Shown: piece by piece, positions 1 to 8,074 of the stretch
Layout of the letters: each line of letters opens with the position of its first letter
Numbering within the stretch: the stretch's first letter is position 1
DNA from: SIG603 sp964370635
Lineage (GTDB): Bacteria > Bacillota > Clostridia > Oscillospirales > Acutalibacteraceae
DNA length: 64,000 nucleotides
Direction: 5' to 3'
NCBI GenBank assembly: GCA_964370635.1
Contig: CAYJJU010000005.1
Coordinates: 1-64,000, forward strand
Translations under genes and position numbers: made by a program
The notes under the pieces: model-generated
What the model saw: the letters and a program-made list of their open reading frames with translations, nothing else
Told to the model about the DNA's origin: nothing
The model's database searches: none

Positions 1-215
1 AGGTGGAGGCGGTGCGTTATTAAAGCCTTGTTGTCCACCAAAATTTTGTGTAGGTGGAGGCGGTGCGTTATTAAAGCCTTGCTGTCCACCAAAGTTTTGC
101 TGTGGTGGAGGCGGTGCGTTATTAAAGCCTTGCTGTCCACCAAAATTTTGTGGCGGTGGAGGCGGGGCATTATTAAAGCCTTGCCCTGCGCCAAAATTTT
201 GTGGCGGTGGAGGTG
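1..215. repeat. 51-bp in-frame tandem repeat inside the zinc-ribbon gene
   Basis: A 51-bp unit recurs four or more times, with ggtgcgttatt at 11, 62 and 113 and a variant at 164. The period is a multiple of three, so copy-number changes keep the frame. The copies nearest the start codon are the most diverged and the distal ones nearly identical, as expected of recent slippage expansion. Confidence 0.85.
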
Positions 216-366
216 GGGCAGCTTCTTTTGCCGGTTCTTCCACTACTTTTTCCACTACTTGTGGCGCTTCAGTTTGTGCCGCTTGGTTTGTTTCTTGCCC
301 GTTAGACTCAAGGCAGGCACACACGCCGCTCTCGTCTAATTTTTTTCCGCAATGTTGACAATACAT
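1..366 (-). CDS. Zinc-ribbon protein with proline-rich 17-residue repeats, C-terminal part cut off by window edge
   Basis: The reading frame starts at the ATG at 366 and runs open to base 1, giving 122 codons of an incomplete gene. An in-frame ATG six bases further upstream is too close to the AGGAG at 375-379; the one at 366 has an 8-base spacing. The first residues form a short zinc-ribbon half (MYCQHCGKKL, then CAC). A Glu/Val/Ala-rich linker follows, then at least four near-identical 17-residue units of the type APPPPPQNFGGQQGFNN. Such zinc-ribbon plus Pro/Gly/Gln linker proteins in Clostridia usually continue into membrane segments, but that part is outside the window. It lies 25 bases downstream of nagA on the same strand. 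Function unknown. Confidence 0.75.
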   Translation of the reverse strand, partial: MYCQHCGKKLDESGVCACLESNGQETNQAAQTEAPQVVEKVVEEPAKEAAPPPPPQNFGAGQGFNNAPPPPPQNFGGQQGFNNAPPPPQQNFGGQQGFNNAPPPPTQNFGGQQGFNNAPPPP

Positions 367-391
367 ATTCATTTCTCCTTTTGATTAATAT

Positions 392-1510
392 TTAATGGTA
401 TACTGCTACTATATTAAGATTTTCATCTAATACAACTATATCTGCTTTTTTGGAAATAGTCAAGCTTCCTATTTCAAAATCTTTGCCTATCGCCTTGGCA
501 GGCGTCAAGGTCATTGCTTTTACCGCTTCCCCAAATGGTATACCCCACTCTACGAGGTTTAAAAGCTCTTCGTGTAAATTTGTGACCGAGCCTGCAATTG
601 TGCCGTCTTTAAGACAGGCTTTTCCATTTTTCACAACGACTTCTTGTCCACCTAAGTCGCCCGTGTCACCCTCGTTTAAGCCACAAAGACGCATGGCATC
701 GCTCACCACTATAATCCGGTCTTTCAAAAGTTTAAAGGCCGTCCTCACCGCCGCCTTATGTATATGCTGTCCGTCACATACTATTTCGGCATTTACTGTG
801 TCTGTGTCAAATATGGCACCGACAGCGCCCGGCGCCCTGTGGGCAAATCCTGTCATTGCATTAAATAGATGAGTGGCATGCGTTACGCCGTCTTTAAAAC
901 TTTTTACCGCCATGTCATAGTCTGCCGTGCTATGGGCCAAAGAAATTGTAAGCTTGCCTTTTAATTTCTTTATAAACTCTTTTGCACCCTCTATTTCGGG
1001 AGCTATGTCCACAATTTTTATGTTGCCACCACTTATCTCTTGAAATCTCTCAAAAAGCTTTACATCGGCAGGAATTATGCTCTCTTCTTTTTGTGCGCCT
1101 TTTTTCTCTTTTGAAATAAAAGGCCCTTCAAGATTTATTCCCTGTATGGTCGCTCCGCCCTCTGCGGTAAGTTTTGCCTTATTAATTGCCCTTAGGCTTT
1201 TTTCTATTTCCTCTTTAGACATTGCCATTGTGGTAGGGCAAAAACTTGTCACTCCATTTTGCAAAAGGTAGCTTGCCATTTGCAAAACGCCGTCACTGTC
1301 GCCATCGCTTGCGTCGTGACCTACACAGCCGTGCACGTGAATATCCACAAAGCCCGGCACAAGTTTAAATCCCTCGCAGTCAATTACCATGTCGCTTTCC
1401 TTGTAGGCAATTTTTGGGGCTATATTTATAATTTTTCCGTCATCTATCTCAATATCTCCAATTTTTAATTCAAAGTTATCGTCGAGATACTGAGCGTTAA
1501 TAAAAACCAT
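392..1510 (-). CDS. nagA: N-acetylglucosamine-6-phosphate deacetylase
   Basis: Removes the acetyl group from GlcNAc-6-phosphate to give glucosamine-6-phosphate, a cytosolic step of amino-sugar catabolism and cell-wall recycling. The 372-residue length fits the family. Visible amidohydrolase features are HVHG near residue 58, the NLEGPF metal-ligand motif near 130, LAHS near 190, HATHLFNAM near 212 and the catalytic Asp in VVSDAM near 271, followed by the usual GTIAGS segment. The next enzyme of the pathway, nagB, is also in the window but about 38 kb away at 39838-40539, so the two are not in one operon here. It follows the BofA-like gene by about 50 bases. Confidence 0.93.
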   Translation of the reverse strand: MVFINAQYLDDNFELKIGDIEIDDGKIINIAPKIAYKESDMVIDCEGFKLVPGFVDIHVHGCVGHDASDGDSDGVLQMASYLLQNGVTSFCPTTMAMSKEEIEKSLRAINKAKLTAEGGATIQGINLEGPFISKEKKGAQKEESIIPADVKLFERFQEISGGNIKIVDIAPEIEGAKEFIKKLKGKLTISLAHSTADYDMAVKSFKDGVTHATHLFNAMTGFAHRAPGAVGAIFDTDTVNAEIVCDGQHIHKAAVRTAFKLLKDRIIVVSDAMRLCGLNEGDTGDLGGQEVVVKNGKACLKDGTIAGSVTNLHEELLNLVEWGIPFGEAVKAMTLTPAKAIGKDFEIGSLTISKKADIVVLDENLNIVAVYH

Positions 1511-1561
1511 TTTATCACATCCTTTTTTTAATGCACAATTGAGAGTCGCAATTTTAAATTT

Positions 1562-1738
1562 TCAAAAAAACAGCAAATCCACAATTATCAGTGTTATAAC
1601 TCCTGCTATTCCTAAGACGGCGCTTATCACAAGCGAGGTCGCGCTTATCGGGACTATGACGCCCGTAAAACTTGAGGTAAACAGCACTACAAACAGGGCA
1701 AGTACACCCATGAGCGCCGAAAAAAGTAGTCTTCTCAT
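1562..1738 (-). CDS. BofA-like small membrane protein
   Basis: A 58-codon ORF read directly from the minus strand; ATG at 1738 preceded by AAGGTGG with a 7-base gap, stop TGA at 1562-1564. The product is almost wholly hydrophobic: an N-terminal segment MRRLLFSALMG..., then GVIVPIS, and a C-terminal block containing VLGIAGVITLII. That arrangement (a GVxxPIN-like motif followed by a Leu-Gly-Ile-x-Gly-Val segment) matches the pro-sigma-K processing inhibitor BofA family. In spore formers BofA holds the SpoIVFB protease inactive in the forespore outer membrane, but many Clostridia carry BofA-like proteins of unknown role. It sits between rnr and nagA, in the same direction. Family assignment is by motif only. 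Confidence 0.6.
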   Translation of the reverse strand: MRRLLFSALMGVLALFVVLFTSSFTGVIVPISATSLVISAVLGIAGVITLIIVDLLFF

Positions 1739-1796
1739 AATTTTCCACCTTATTATATTTTTATAAAATAATATGTGAAAATCACGCCACTCATGC

Positions 1797-3947
1797 CTAC
1801 TTTGGCATGAAATCTATCCTTCCGCCGGCGACATCTGCCGAGGCTACAACTATGTCTATTTTTGTGCCTAGGGTCAAAACTTTGCCTGTTTTTCGGCATT
1901 TAAAGCTAATTTCGCTTGCTTTTTCAAACGCATATTCCGCAAAATCGTCTACCGACACAAAGCCTTCTACATTGTTATATAGCCTTACAAACACGCCGGT
2001 CTTTACGACACCGCTTACTATGCCCTCATACTCTTCTCCGATATGCGCCTTCATATATTCTGCCATGTAGCAGTCCTGCGCATCTCTTTGTGCCACTTGC
2101 GCCCTTATCTCGTTTGCCGAAGAGCTAACTCCCGCCTGCTTTACAAACTCACCGTATTTTTTCGTTATGCCCCTCTCGCCGTCTACCATAGCACTTAAAA
2201 TTCTGTGAATTACGGTGTCGGGGTAACGTCTAATCGGGGAGGTAAAATGGCTGTAGTCTTTAAGCGCCAGGCCAAAATGTCCTGTTGGAATGTGTGAGTA
2301 CTTTGCCTTTTCCATGGTTCTCAAAAGCATTTTTGAAATTACAATTTCGGCTTCACTGCCCCTTGATTTATCTAAAATCTCGGCAAAATCGGCAGTTGTA
2401 AGCTCGCCTTTAAATAAATTATCGCTTGAAACATTTAAAAGCTGTAGCACCACGCCAAAATCCGTTACCTTTTTAGGGTCGGGACTTTCGTGTACCCTGT
2501 ATAAAAACGGCAGCTCGTATTTTTCGGCAGTTTTTGCGGCAACTATGTTTGCACTTATCATAAACTGCTCTATTAGTTCTTGCGACTCTCCTATAGGCCT
2601 TGGAATTACGTCTATGCAGACACCGTTTTCATCGAGAACAAATTTGCTCTCTCCGCTGTCTATCTCCATAGTGCCCCTTTGTTTTGCCTTCTTTTTAAGA
2701 ATTAATGCAAGCTCTCTTGCTATTTTTAGCTCATTTTCTATTGGCTTATATTTTTTTACGGTCGCTTCGTCCGCCGTGCCGTCAAAAATTTCGTTAATTT
2801 CATCATACACGCCACGCACTTTTGAATTTATTACGGCTTTCTTAAACTCATAATTAATTATCTCGCCGTCCTTATCCATTTTAATTATTGCGCTAAAGCA
2901 AAGTTTATCCGTGCCACTGTTTAGCGAGCACACGCCGTTTGATAAAACCTCAGGGTACATCGGTATGACCCTGTCTGCAAAATACACCGATGTTCCACGG
3001 CTCATGGCCTCTTCATCAAGCGGGGTCCTTGCCTTTACATAGTGCGAAACGTCGGCTATATGCACCGAAAGTTCATAGCCAAAATCAAGTTTTTTAATGC
3101 CTATCGCATCGTCTAAATCCTTGGCGTCCGCCCCGTCTATTGTAAAAATATTTTCATCTCTTAAATCAAGCCTTTTTGATATTTCTACATCATCAATCGA
3201 AATTTTTGAAACCTCGTCGGCGTTTTTTAAGACCTCGTCACTAAATACCATGGGCACGTTTTGCTGTGCGATTATTGCGTCTGCGCAAATTCTTGCCACT
3301 TGAGAATTACCGAAAATTTCCAAAACCTTCGCCCTTGTCCACTCGCCCCTACCGTCTTTTAAAATTCTAATGAGAACCTTATCCGTGTTCTGTGCGCCGT
3401 TTAAATCTTCTTTATGAACCAAAAGATTATAGCGTATAGAAACGTCCGGCACTGCGTAATACCCTCTGTCCGTCCCTAGTATAGTGGCGGTTGTGGTGTC
3501 TTTTGCAGGTTTTTCTATGCCTGTTATTTTTCCAAAATAGCCTTTTTCATCTTTTTTTATGTCGCTAATAATGACTTCATCGCCCACCAAGGCAGAGTTT
3601 AAATGCCTGCCGGGAATAAAAATGTCCTCATTATATTTTTCTGACCTCGCAAAACCGAAGCCTCCAGACAGCGACACCAGCACCGCTTTTGCACTGTCTT
3701 TTTTTGGGATAAGCTTTACCTTGTGCTTTGCATTTAGGCTTATAACTTTCTTTTTGGCAAGCTCTCTCAAGGCGCCGTAAAACTCAGACTTGTCGGAAAG
3801 TTTTGTAAGCCTTAAAAGCTCTCTTGATGAGAACTCCCTTTCTTCGTACTCGTTTAAGGTTTTAATAATTCTTTTTTCCACAAAAGAGTACTGTGAAACC
3901 TTTTTTATGCTCTTTTTCTTTTGGGGTGGATATTTTTTCTTTTTCAC
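1797..3947 (-). CDS. rnr: Ribonuclease R, RNase II/R family 3'-5' exoribonuclease
   Basis: Processive 3'-5' exonuclease that degrades structured RNA and takes part in rRNA and mRNA turnover. At 716 residues it has the usual order: an N-terminal winged-helix part (residues ~20-70), cold-shock-like OB folds, the RNB catalytic domain with the acidic DGADAKDLDDAI motif near 275 and HIADVSHYV after it, the late RNB motif SPIRRYPDTVIHR, and a C-terminal S1 domain (YEGIVSGVVKTGVFVRL). The first residues are lysine-rich. In many Firmicutes rnr is followed by smpB; here a BofA-like gene and nagA follow instead. It lies 22 bases downstream of murD. Confidence 0.95.
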   Translation of the reverse strand: MKKKKYPPQKKKSIKKVSQYSFVEKRIIKTLNEYEEREFSSRELLRLTKLSDKSEFYGALRELAKKKVISLNAKHKVKLIPKKDSAKAVLVSLSGGFGFARSEKYNEDIFIPGRHLNSALVGDEVIISDIKKDEKGYFGKITGIEKPAKDTTTATILGTDRGYYAVPDVSIRYNLLVHKEDLNGAQNTDKVLIRILKDGRGEWTRAKVLEIFGNSQVARICADAIIAQQNVPMVFSDEVLKNADEVSKISIDDVEISKRLDLRDENIFTIDGADAKDLDDAIGIKKLDFGYELSVHIADVSHYVKARTPLDEEAMSRGTSVYFADRVIPMYPEVLSNGVCSLNSGTDKLCFSAIIKMDKDGEIINYEFKKAVINSKVRGVYDEINEIFDGTADEATVKKYKPIENELKIARELALILKKKAKQRGTMEIDSGESKFVLDENGVCIDVIPRPIGESQELIEQFMISANIVAAKTAEKYELPFLYRVHESPDPKKVTDFGVVLQLLNVSSDNLFKGELTTADFAEILDKSRGSEAEIVISKMLLRTMEKAKYSHIPTGHFGLALKDYSHFTSPIRRYPDTVIHRILSAMVDGERGITKKYGEFVKQAGVSSSANEIRAQVAQRDAQDCYMAEYMKAHIGEEYEGIVSGVVKTGVFVRLYNNVEGFVSVDDFAEYAFEKASEISFKCRKTGKVLTLGTKIDIVVASADVAGGRIDFMPK

Positions 3948-3969
3948 GAATGACTCCCCCTTTCTTTTT

Positions 3970-5379
3970 TCAAAGGCTCATTACTATTTCTTTATAATGG
4001 TTTCCTCGCATTTCGAAATCCTTATACATATCAAACGCCGTGCAGGCAGGGCACAAGGACACTATATCCCCTGCTTTTGCCAGTTTTTGTGCGGCACTTA
4101 CGGCACTTTGCATGTCGTTTACCGATATAATCAGAGGCTCCCCCTCTTTGTAAATTTTGGCGCTTAAAACGCTTTGCCTTATTTTTTCGGCGGCAGGCGA
4201 TTTAAAACCGTCTAAGGTTTTTTCGGGTTTGAGCAAAATCAAAATTCCTACTTTTTCACAAATTTCTTCCGCAAGCTCATTAAAGGCTATGCCTTTGTCC
4301 GCTCCTCCGGCTATCATTATTATTTTTTTATCATAAAGAGAAAGCGTTCCAGATATCGCCCTTGAGGGGCTTGTGGCTATTGAATCGTTATAATACTGCA
4401 CTAAATTTAGCTCTCTTACAAATTCTGTCCTGTGGGCAACTCCCCTAAACGTCTTGGCGACATTAATTATGCTCTCTTTTTTTACATCTCCCAAAACGGC
4501 GCAAACTGCCGCCATAAAGTTTTCTGTATTGTGCTCGCCTTGTAGTTTTAATTCTTTTCTGTCTATTAAAAACTCACCGTCTACAAATATTTTTCCGTCT
4601 TCGCAGTACGCACCATGCTCTATTTTTTCTTTTCTGGAAAACATCAGGCATTTTCCACGTATTTCAGACTTAAAGTTTGCCGTAATTTCGTTGTCACGAT
4701 TTATAACAGTCTTAGAAAACGCACTTTGGTGTAAAAACACTTGTTTTTTTGCGTCTATATATTCTGTCATGTCTTTATGCACATCTAAATGATTTGGCGA
4801 AAGATTGGTCACCACGCAAACATCGGGGCTTCTTCGCATAGAAATTAACTGAAAGCTTGAAAGCTCTATCACCGCCACATCGCCCTCTTTAACCTTGTCT
4901 ATGTCGTTTAATAGGGGATTTCCTATGTTTCCGCCTAGGTGAACCGTTTTGCCGTCCGCCTCAAATATTTTTGCAATTAGATTGGTCGTGGTGGTCTTGC
5001 CGTCGCTTCCTGTAATTCCATAAGTCTTGCAAGGGCAGATTTCCAAAAAAATCTCAAGCTCACTTGTCACGACACAACCCTTTTCCCTTGCCCTTACAAG
5101 CTCGGGCAAAAACCACGGAATTCCGGGCGTTCTAAACAAAACATCTTCATATACTTCTTCAAGATAAGTTTCTCCAAGGTGCATGCAAACACCCTTTTTT
5201 ACGAGCTCCTCTTCGTATTCGCCTGCGCTCTCACGCCTGTCTCTCACGCTTACTTTTGCGCCGTGCTTTATAAATAAATCAATCAAAGGCATGTTTGTCC
5301 TGCCTATGCCGCAAAAACCTATTTTTTTGCCGTTTATATATTTAAAAAAATATTCTTTAGTCAAGCTATTTTCCTCCAA
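3970..5379 (-). CDS. murD: UDP-N-acetylmuramoyl-L-alanine--D-glutamate ligase
   Basis: Adds D-glutamate to UDP-MurNAc-L-Ala in cytoplasmic peptidoglycan precursor synthesis. The 469-residue protein has an N-terminal Rossmann part (FCGIGRTNMPLIDLF, residues 21-36), the Mur-ligase ATP-binding loop GITGSDGKTTT at 121-131, ELSSFQL and the VVTNLSPNHLDVH motif, then the C-terminal ligase domain with IMIAGGADKG. SDGKTTT in place of the commoner TNGKTT is a variant seen in clostridial MurD. The gene is isolated from the other mur genes and stands at the head of a minus-strand run (murD, rnr, bofA-like, nagA), divergent from the dehydrogenase at 5519. Confidence 0.9.
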   Translation of the reverse strand: MEENSLTKEYFFKYINGKKIGFCGIGRTNMPLIDLFIKHGAKVSVRDRRESAGEYEEELVKKGVCMHLGETYLEEVYEDVLFRTPGIPWFLPELVRAREKGCVVTSELEIFLEICPCKTYGITGSDGKTTTTNLIAKIFEADGKTVHLGGNIGNPLLNDIDKVKEGDVAVIELSSFQLISMRRSPDVCVVTNLSPNHLDVHKDMTEYIDAKKQVFLHQSAFSKTVINRDNEITANFKSEIRGKCLMFSRKEKIEHGAYCEDGKIFVDGEFLIDRKELKLQGEHNTENFMAAVCAVLGDVKKESIINVAKTFRGVAHRTEFVRELNLVQYYNDSIATSPSRAISGTLSLYDKKIIMIAGGADKGIAFNELAEEICEKVGILILLKPEKTLDGFKSPAAEKIRQSVLSAKIYKEGEPLIISVNDMQSAVSAAQKLAKAGDIVSLCPACTAFDMYKDFEMRGNHYKEIVMSL

Positions 5380-5454
5380 ATACCGTATTATTGCAAATGA
5401 TAATATTATTATCGCATATTTTTTCTATATAATCAAGAATTTATCAAATTTATA

Positions 5455-5483
5455 TTGCTGAAAATCATATAAAATGCTATAAT
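5455..5483 (+). promoter_or_regulatory. Sigma-A type promoter for the dehydrogenase-rlmD operon
   Basis: TTGCTG at 5455-5460 and TATAAT at 5478-5483 are separated by 17 bases, 35 bases upstream of the ATG at 5519. It lies in the AT-rich divergent gap shared with murD. Confidence 0.6.
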
Positions 5484-5518
5484 TTTTTTATTAAAACGCT
5501 AAATAAAGGAAAAACATC

Positions 5519-6469
5519 ATGAACATAGTTATTCTAGACGGCAAAACCACTAATCCGGGCGATATTTCTTGGCAAAAAATTAACGATTTGGGTAAGGTCA
5601 AAATTTACGACGACTGCACTCCCTCTCAGGTGATAGAGCGAGCAAAAGACGCCGACTGTATTATCTCAAACAGAATTATTTTAGACGAGCAAGTCTTGTC
5701 AAAACTTCCAAAACTTAAATATATAGGAACTCTTTCCACGGGTTTTAACACCATAGACTTAAAATTTGCAAAAAGCAGGGGCATTACCGTGTCTAACGTG
5801 CCATTTTACTGCGTAAACACGGTGGCACAGTGCGCCTTTGCGCTTATTTTAGAGCTTACAAACCACGTATCACGCCATAGCGAGCTTGTAAAAAGTGGCA
5901 AATGGGAGGAAAGCATAAGTCGCTCAAACTCAGATTTGGCGATTTTTGACTTAGAGGGCAAAACCCTAGGCATTTTAGGCTACGGCAACATAGGAAAAAC
6001 CTTGGCAAAAATGGCTAAATCCTTTGGAATGAATGTGCTGATATACAGCAAAAGCAAAAAAGATTTAAGCTTTGAAACTCAGGCAGAAAGCCTTGAAGAT
6101 TTATTTAAAAACAGCGACATAATAAGCATAAACTGCGCCCTAAATGAAGAAACCCGTGGCATGGTAAATTATGATTTAATTTCAAAAATGAAAAAACACG
6201 GAGTGATAATCAACACCGCACGTGGCGCTATAATTAACGAAGACGAGCTTGCAAAAGCGCTTAACGAGGGGGTAATTGCAGGGGCGGCAGTAGACGTGCT
6301 AAGCGAAGAGCCGCCAAAAAAAGACCATGCATTGCTGAGTGCAAAAAACTGTTACATCACACCACATATAGCGTGGTCGTCTAAAGATGCGAGGAAAAGG
6401 CTCATAAATGTAGTAGCAGAAAATTTGAGTGCCTTTATAGACGGCAATGCTCAAAATGTGGTCAACTAA
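5519..6469 (+). CDS. D-2-hydroxyacid dehydrogenase, glycerate dehydrogenase-like
   Basis: NAD-dependent oxidoreductase of 316 residues that interconverts a D-2-hydroxyacid and its 2-ketoacid; hydroxypyruvate/glycerate is the likeliest pair but substrate cannot be read from sequence. Visible features are the Rossmann loop GILGYGNIGKTLAKM near residue 150, the catalytic Arg in NTARGAI near 235, a Glu in the VDVLSEEPP segment and the catalytic His in ITPHIAW near 285. The start has AAAGGA upstream with a 9-base gap. rlmD follows after 14 bases with its own AAAGGAG, so the two are probably co-transcribed. Confidence 0.88.
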   Translation: MNIVILDGKTTNPGDISWQKINDLGKVKIYDDCTPSQVIERAKDADCIISNRIILDEQVLSKLPKLKYIGTLSTGFNTIDLKFAKSRGITVSNVPFYCVNTVAQCAFALILELTNHVSRHSELVKSGKWEESISRSNSDLAIFDLEGKTLGILGYGNIGKTLAKMAKSFGMNVLIYSKSKKDLSFETQAESLEDLFKNSDIISINCALNEETRGMVNYDLISKMKKHGVIINTARGAIINEDELAKALNEGVIAGAAVDVLSEEPPKKDHALLSAKNCYITPHIAWSSKDARKRLINVVAENLSAFIDGNAQNVVN

Positions 6470-6483
6470 TAAAAGGAGCAAAA

Positions 6484-7869
6484 ATGTCTGATAAAAAAAT
6501 ATTCCCAAAAGAACTTTATAAAAATAATATAATTAATTTAGAAATCACCGCAACAAGCTCTGAAGGCGTCGGAATAGGCCGCTTTGAGGGCGTCGCCGTG
6601 TTTGTTCCTAACACCGCCGTGGGTGATGTAATTATGTGCAAAATCGTAAAGGCGCAAAAAAATTTGTGTTTTGGAATTATAGAAAAAATTCTGACCCCAT
6701 CTAAAGACCGTGTGGAAATTGACTGTCCTTATTTTGTAAAATGTGGCGGCTGCACTTATAGACATATAAGCTACGATAGCGAAATTTTGCTTAAAAAGAA
6801 CAAAGTTAAGGAAACCATAGAGCGCATAGGCGGTTTTGAAAATGTGGAAATTGACGAGATGATATCTGCAAAAAACAGGGATAGATACCGCAACAAGGCA
6901 CAAATTCCCATAGGTCTTGACAAGGACGGCAAGCTTATCATGGGATTTTACGCAAAGCACAGCCACAGGATAATAGACATGCAAACCTGTCTTTTGCAAA
7001 AGGAAGAGATGGACATTGCTCAAGACATATTTAGGCAGTGGTTTTGTGATTTTGGCGACAGCGTGTATGATGAAAAAAGTCATAAAGGCGTTTTAAGGCA
7101 TCTATATTTAAGATATGGCGAAAAAACCGACGAGCTTATGGTGTGCATAGTGATAAACGGCGACAGCTTAAAGCATGCCGACAAACTGGTTGCAATGCTA
7201 AGAGATAATTTACCCTGCCTTGCAGGAATTTCACTTAATATAAATAAAGAAAAAACCAACGTGGTTTTAGGCAAAAATTACCGAACACTTTACAAAAAAG
7301 ACCACATAGAAGACCTACTTTGCGGTTTAAAATTTGAAATATCTCCTGCCTCATTTTACCAAGTAAACAGGCATCAAGCAGAAAAGCTTTATGAAAAGGC
7401 CGCACAGTACGCAGGGCTTTTGGGCAAAGAAATTTTGATGGATTTATACTGCGGAGCAGGAACTATAGGCCTATCCATGGCACATAAAGCAAAAAAACTT
7501 ATAGGTGTAGAAATTATACCTAAGGCGATAGAAAACGCCAAGAAAAACGCCAAAATAAACGGAATAGAAAACGCAGAATTTATATGTGGTGACGCCTCTA
7601 CTGCCACCGATTTACTTAAAAAAAGAGGAGAAAAACCCGATGTTGTTATAATTGACCCGCCAAGAAAAGGTTGTGACGAGGCGCTTATATCCACGCTTTC
7701 CGACCTCAGCCCACAAAAAATAGTGTACATCTCCTGCGACTGCGCAACCCTAGCACGAGATTTAAAGAAATTTAAGGACTACTCCTATTTTCCAAAAAAA
7801 ATAAGTGCCTGCGACCTATTCCCCGGAACCTTCCACATAGAAAGCGTCGTGCTTTTGACAAGAACTTGA
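6484..7869 (+). CDS. rlmD: 23S rRNA (uracil-C5)-methyltransferase, RlmD/RumA family
   Basis: SAM-dependent enzyme that makes 5-methyluridine in 23S rRNA. In 461 residues it shows an N-terminal TRAM RNA-binding domain (~residues 15-70), the iron-sulfur cysteines C81, C87 and C90 (CPYFVKCGGC) with a fourth in QTCLLQ, the SAM-binding DLYCGAGTIGLS, DPPRKGCDEAL, and the catalytic cysteine in YISCDCATLARD. The C-terminus ends in ESVVLLTRT, the normal family ending. The last codons are duplicated 690 bp downstream, so the 3' end seen here may have been rebuilt by an insertion that kept the protein sequence intact. Firmicutes often carry several paralogues of this family, so the exact target uridine is not certain. 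Confidence 0.9.
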   Translation: MSDKKIFPKELYKNNIINLEITATSSEGVGIGRFEGVAVFVPNTAVGDVIMCKIVKAQKNLCFGIIEKILTPSKDRVEIDCPYFVKCGGCTYRHISYDSEILLKKNKVKETIERIGGFENVEIDEMISAKNRDRYRNKAQIPIGLDKDGKLIMGFYAKHSHRIIDMQTCLLQKEEMDIAQDIFRQWFCDFGDSVYDEKSHKGVLRHLYLRYGEKTDELMVCIVINGDSLKHADKLVAMLRDNLPCLAGISLNINKEKTNVVLGKNYRTLYKKDHIEDLLCGLKFEISPASFYQVNRHQAEKLYEKAAQYAGLLGKEILMDLYCGAGTIGLSMAHKAKKLIGVEIIPKAIENAKKNAKINGIENAEFICGDASTATDLLKKRGEKPDVVIIDPPRKGCDEALISTLSDLSPQKIVYISCDCATLARDLKKFKDYSYFPKKISACDLFPGTFHIESVVLLTRT

Positions 7870-7871
7870 CA
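7842..7871 (+). repeat. Left copy of 30-bp direct repeat (att-like)
   Basis: Thirty bases beginning aagcgtcgtg and ending gaacttgaca. They encode the final residues of RlmD, include its TGA stop, and end with the TTGACA that serves as the -35 box of the next promoter. The sequence is identical to 8532-8561. Confidence 0.9.
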
Positions 7872-7894
7872 AATGCATACAAGTATTTTATAAT
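7866..7894 (+). promoter_or_regulatory. Consensus promoter of the toxin-antitoxin locus
   Basis: TTGACA at 7866-7871, a 17-base spacer and TATAAT at 7889-7894, a perfect match to the vegetative sigma consensus. The -35 box overlaps the rlmD stop codon and belongs to the direct repeat, whereas the -10 box is cassette-specific. Transcription would begin near 7901, ahead of the RNA antitoxin candidate. Confidence 0.85.
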
Positions 7895-7900
7895 ATATTT

Positions 7901-8060
7901 GCAATAGTTAGCATATAATATTATTGCTACCCGTAAATAACGGAAAGAATATTATTTACCTGTATGTTTTACCTCCGGGAATAACGGGGTAATAAAAATT
8001 TAGAATATTATTCAACTGTAGCATTAACCTCTCTTTTAACTAAAGGGAGGTTAATTTTTT
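7901..8060 (+). ncRNA. Candidate RNA antitoxin of a type III toxin-antitoxin system
   Basis: About 160 bases lie between a consensus promoter and an intrinsic terminator and contain no ORF. AATATTATT occurs three times (7917, 7948, 8004), each opening a block; the first two blocks carry a small hairpin (CCGT/ACGG at 7932-7943; TACC-CCG/CGGGGTA at 7970-7991) with a related AATAACGG segment. Type III antitoxins are transcribed as tandem repeats just upstream of a terminator and the toxin ORF, and the processed repeats bind the toxin as pseudoknots. The layout fits. The repeats are irregular in length (31 and 56 bases), which is the weak point. Confidence 0.55.
8023..8060 (+). terminator. Intrinsic terminator/attenuator between RNA antitoxin and toxin
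   Basis: A 14-bp stem (ATTAACCTC...GAGGTTAAT core, with one T-G pair) closes a 5-base loop and is followed by a run of T at 8055-8060. It ends 14 bases before the toxin ATG. A leaky terminator at this place sets the antitoxin:toxin ratio in known type III loci. Confidence 0.85.
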
Positions 8061-8074
8061 AGAAAGGTTCCATT

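Noticed and set aside
28..339. 103-codon plus-strand ORF at the left edge
   Set aside because: It is the complement of the Pro-rich repeat gene; the Trp/Arg-rich product is an artefact of the 51-bp repeat.
1554..1766. Overlapping 64- and 75-codon ORFs between nagA and rnr
   Set aside because: Both are shadows of the BofA-like frame at 1562-1738, which has a proper ribosome binding site and membrane-protein pattern.
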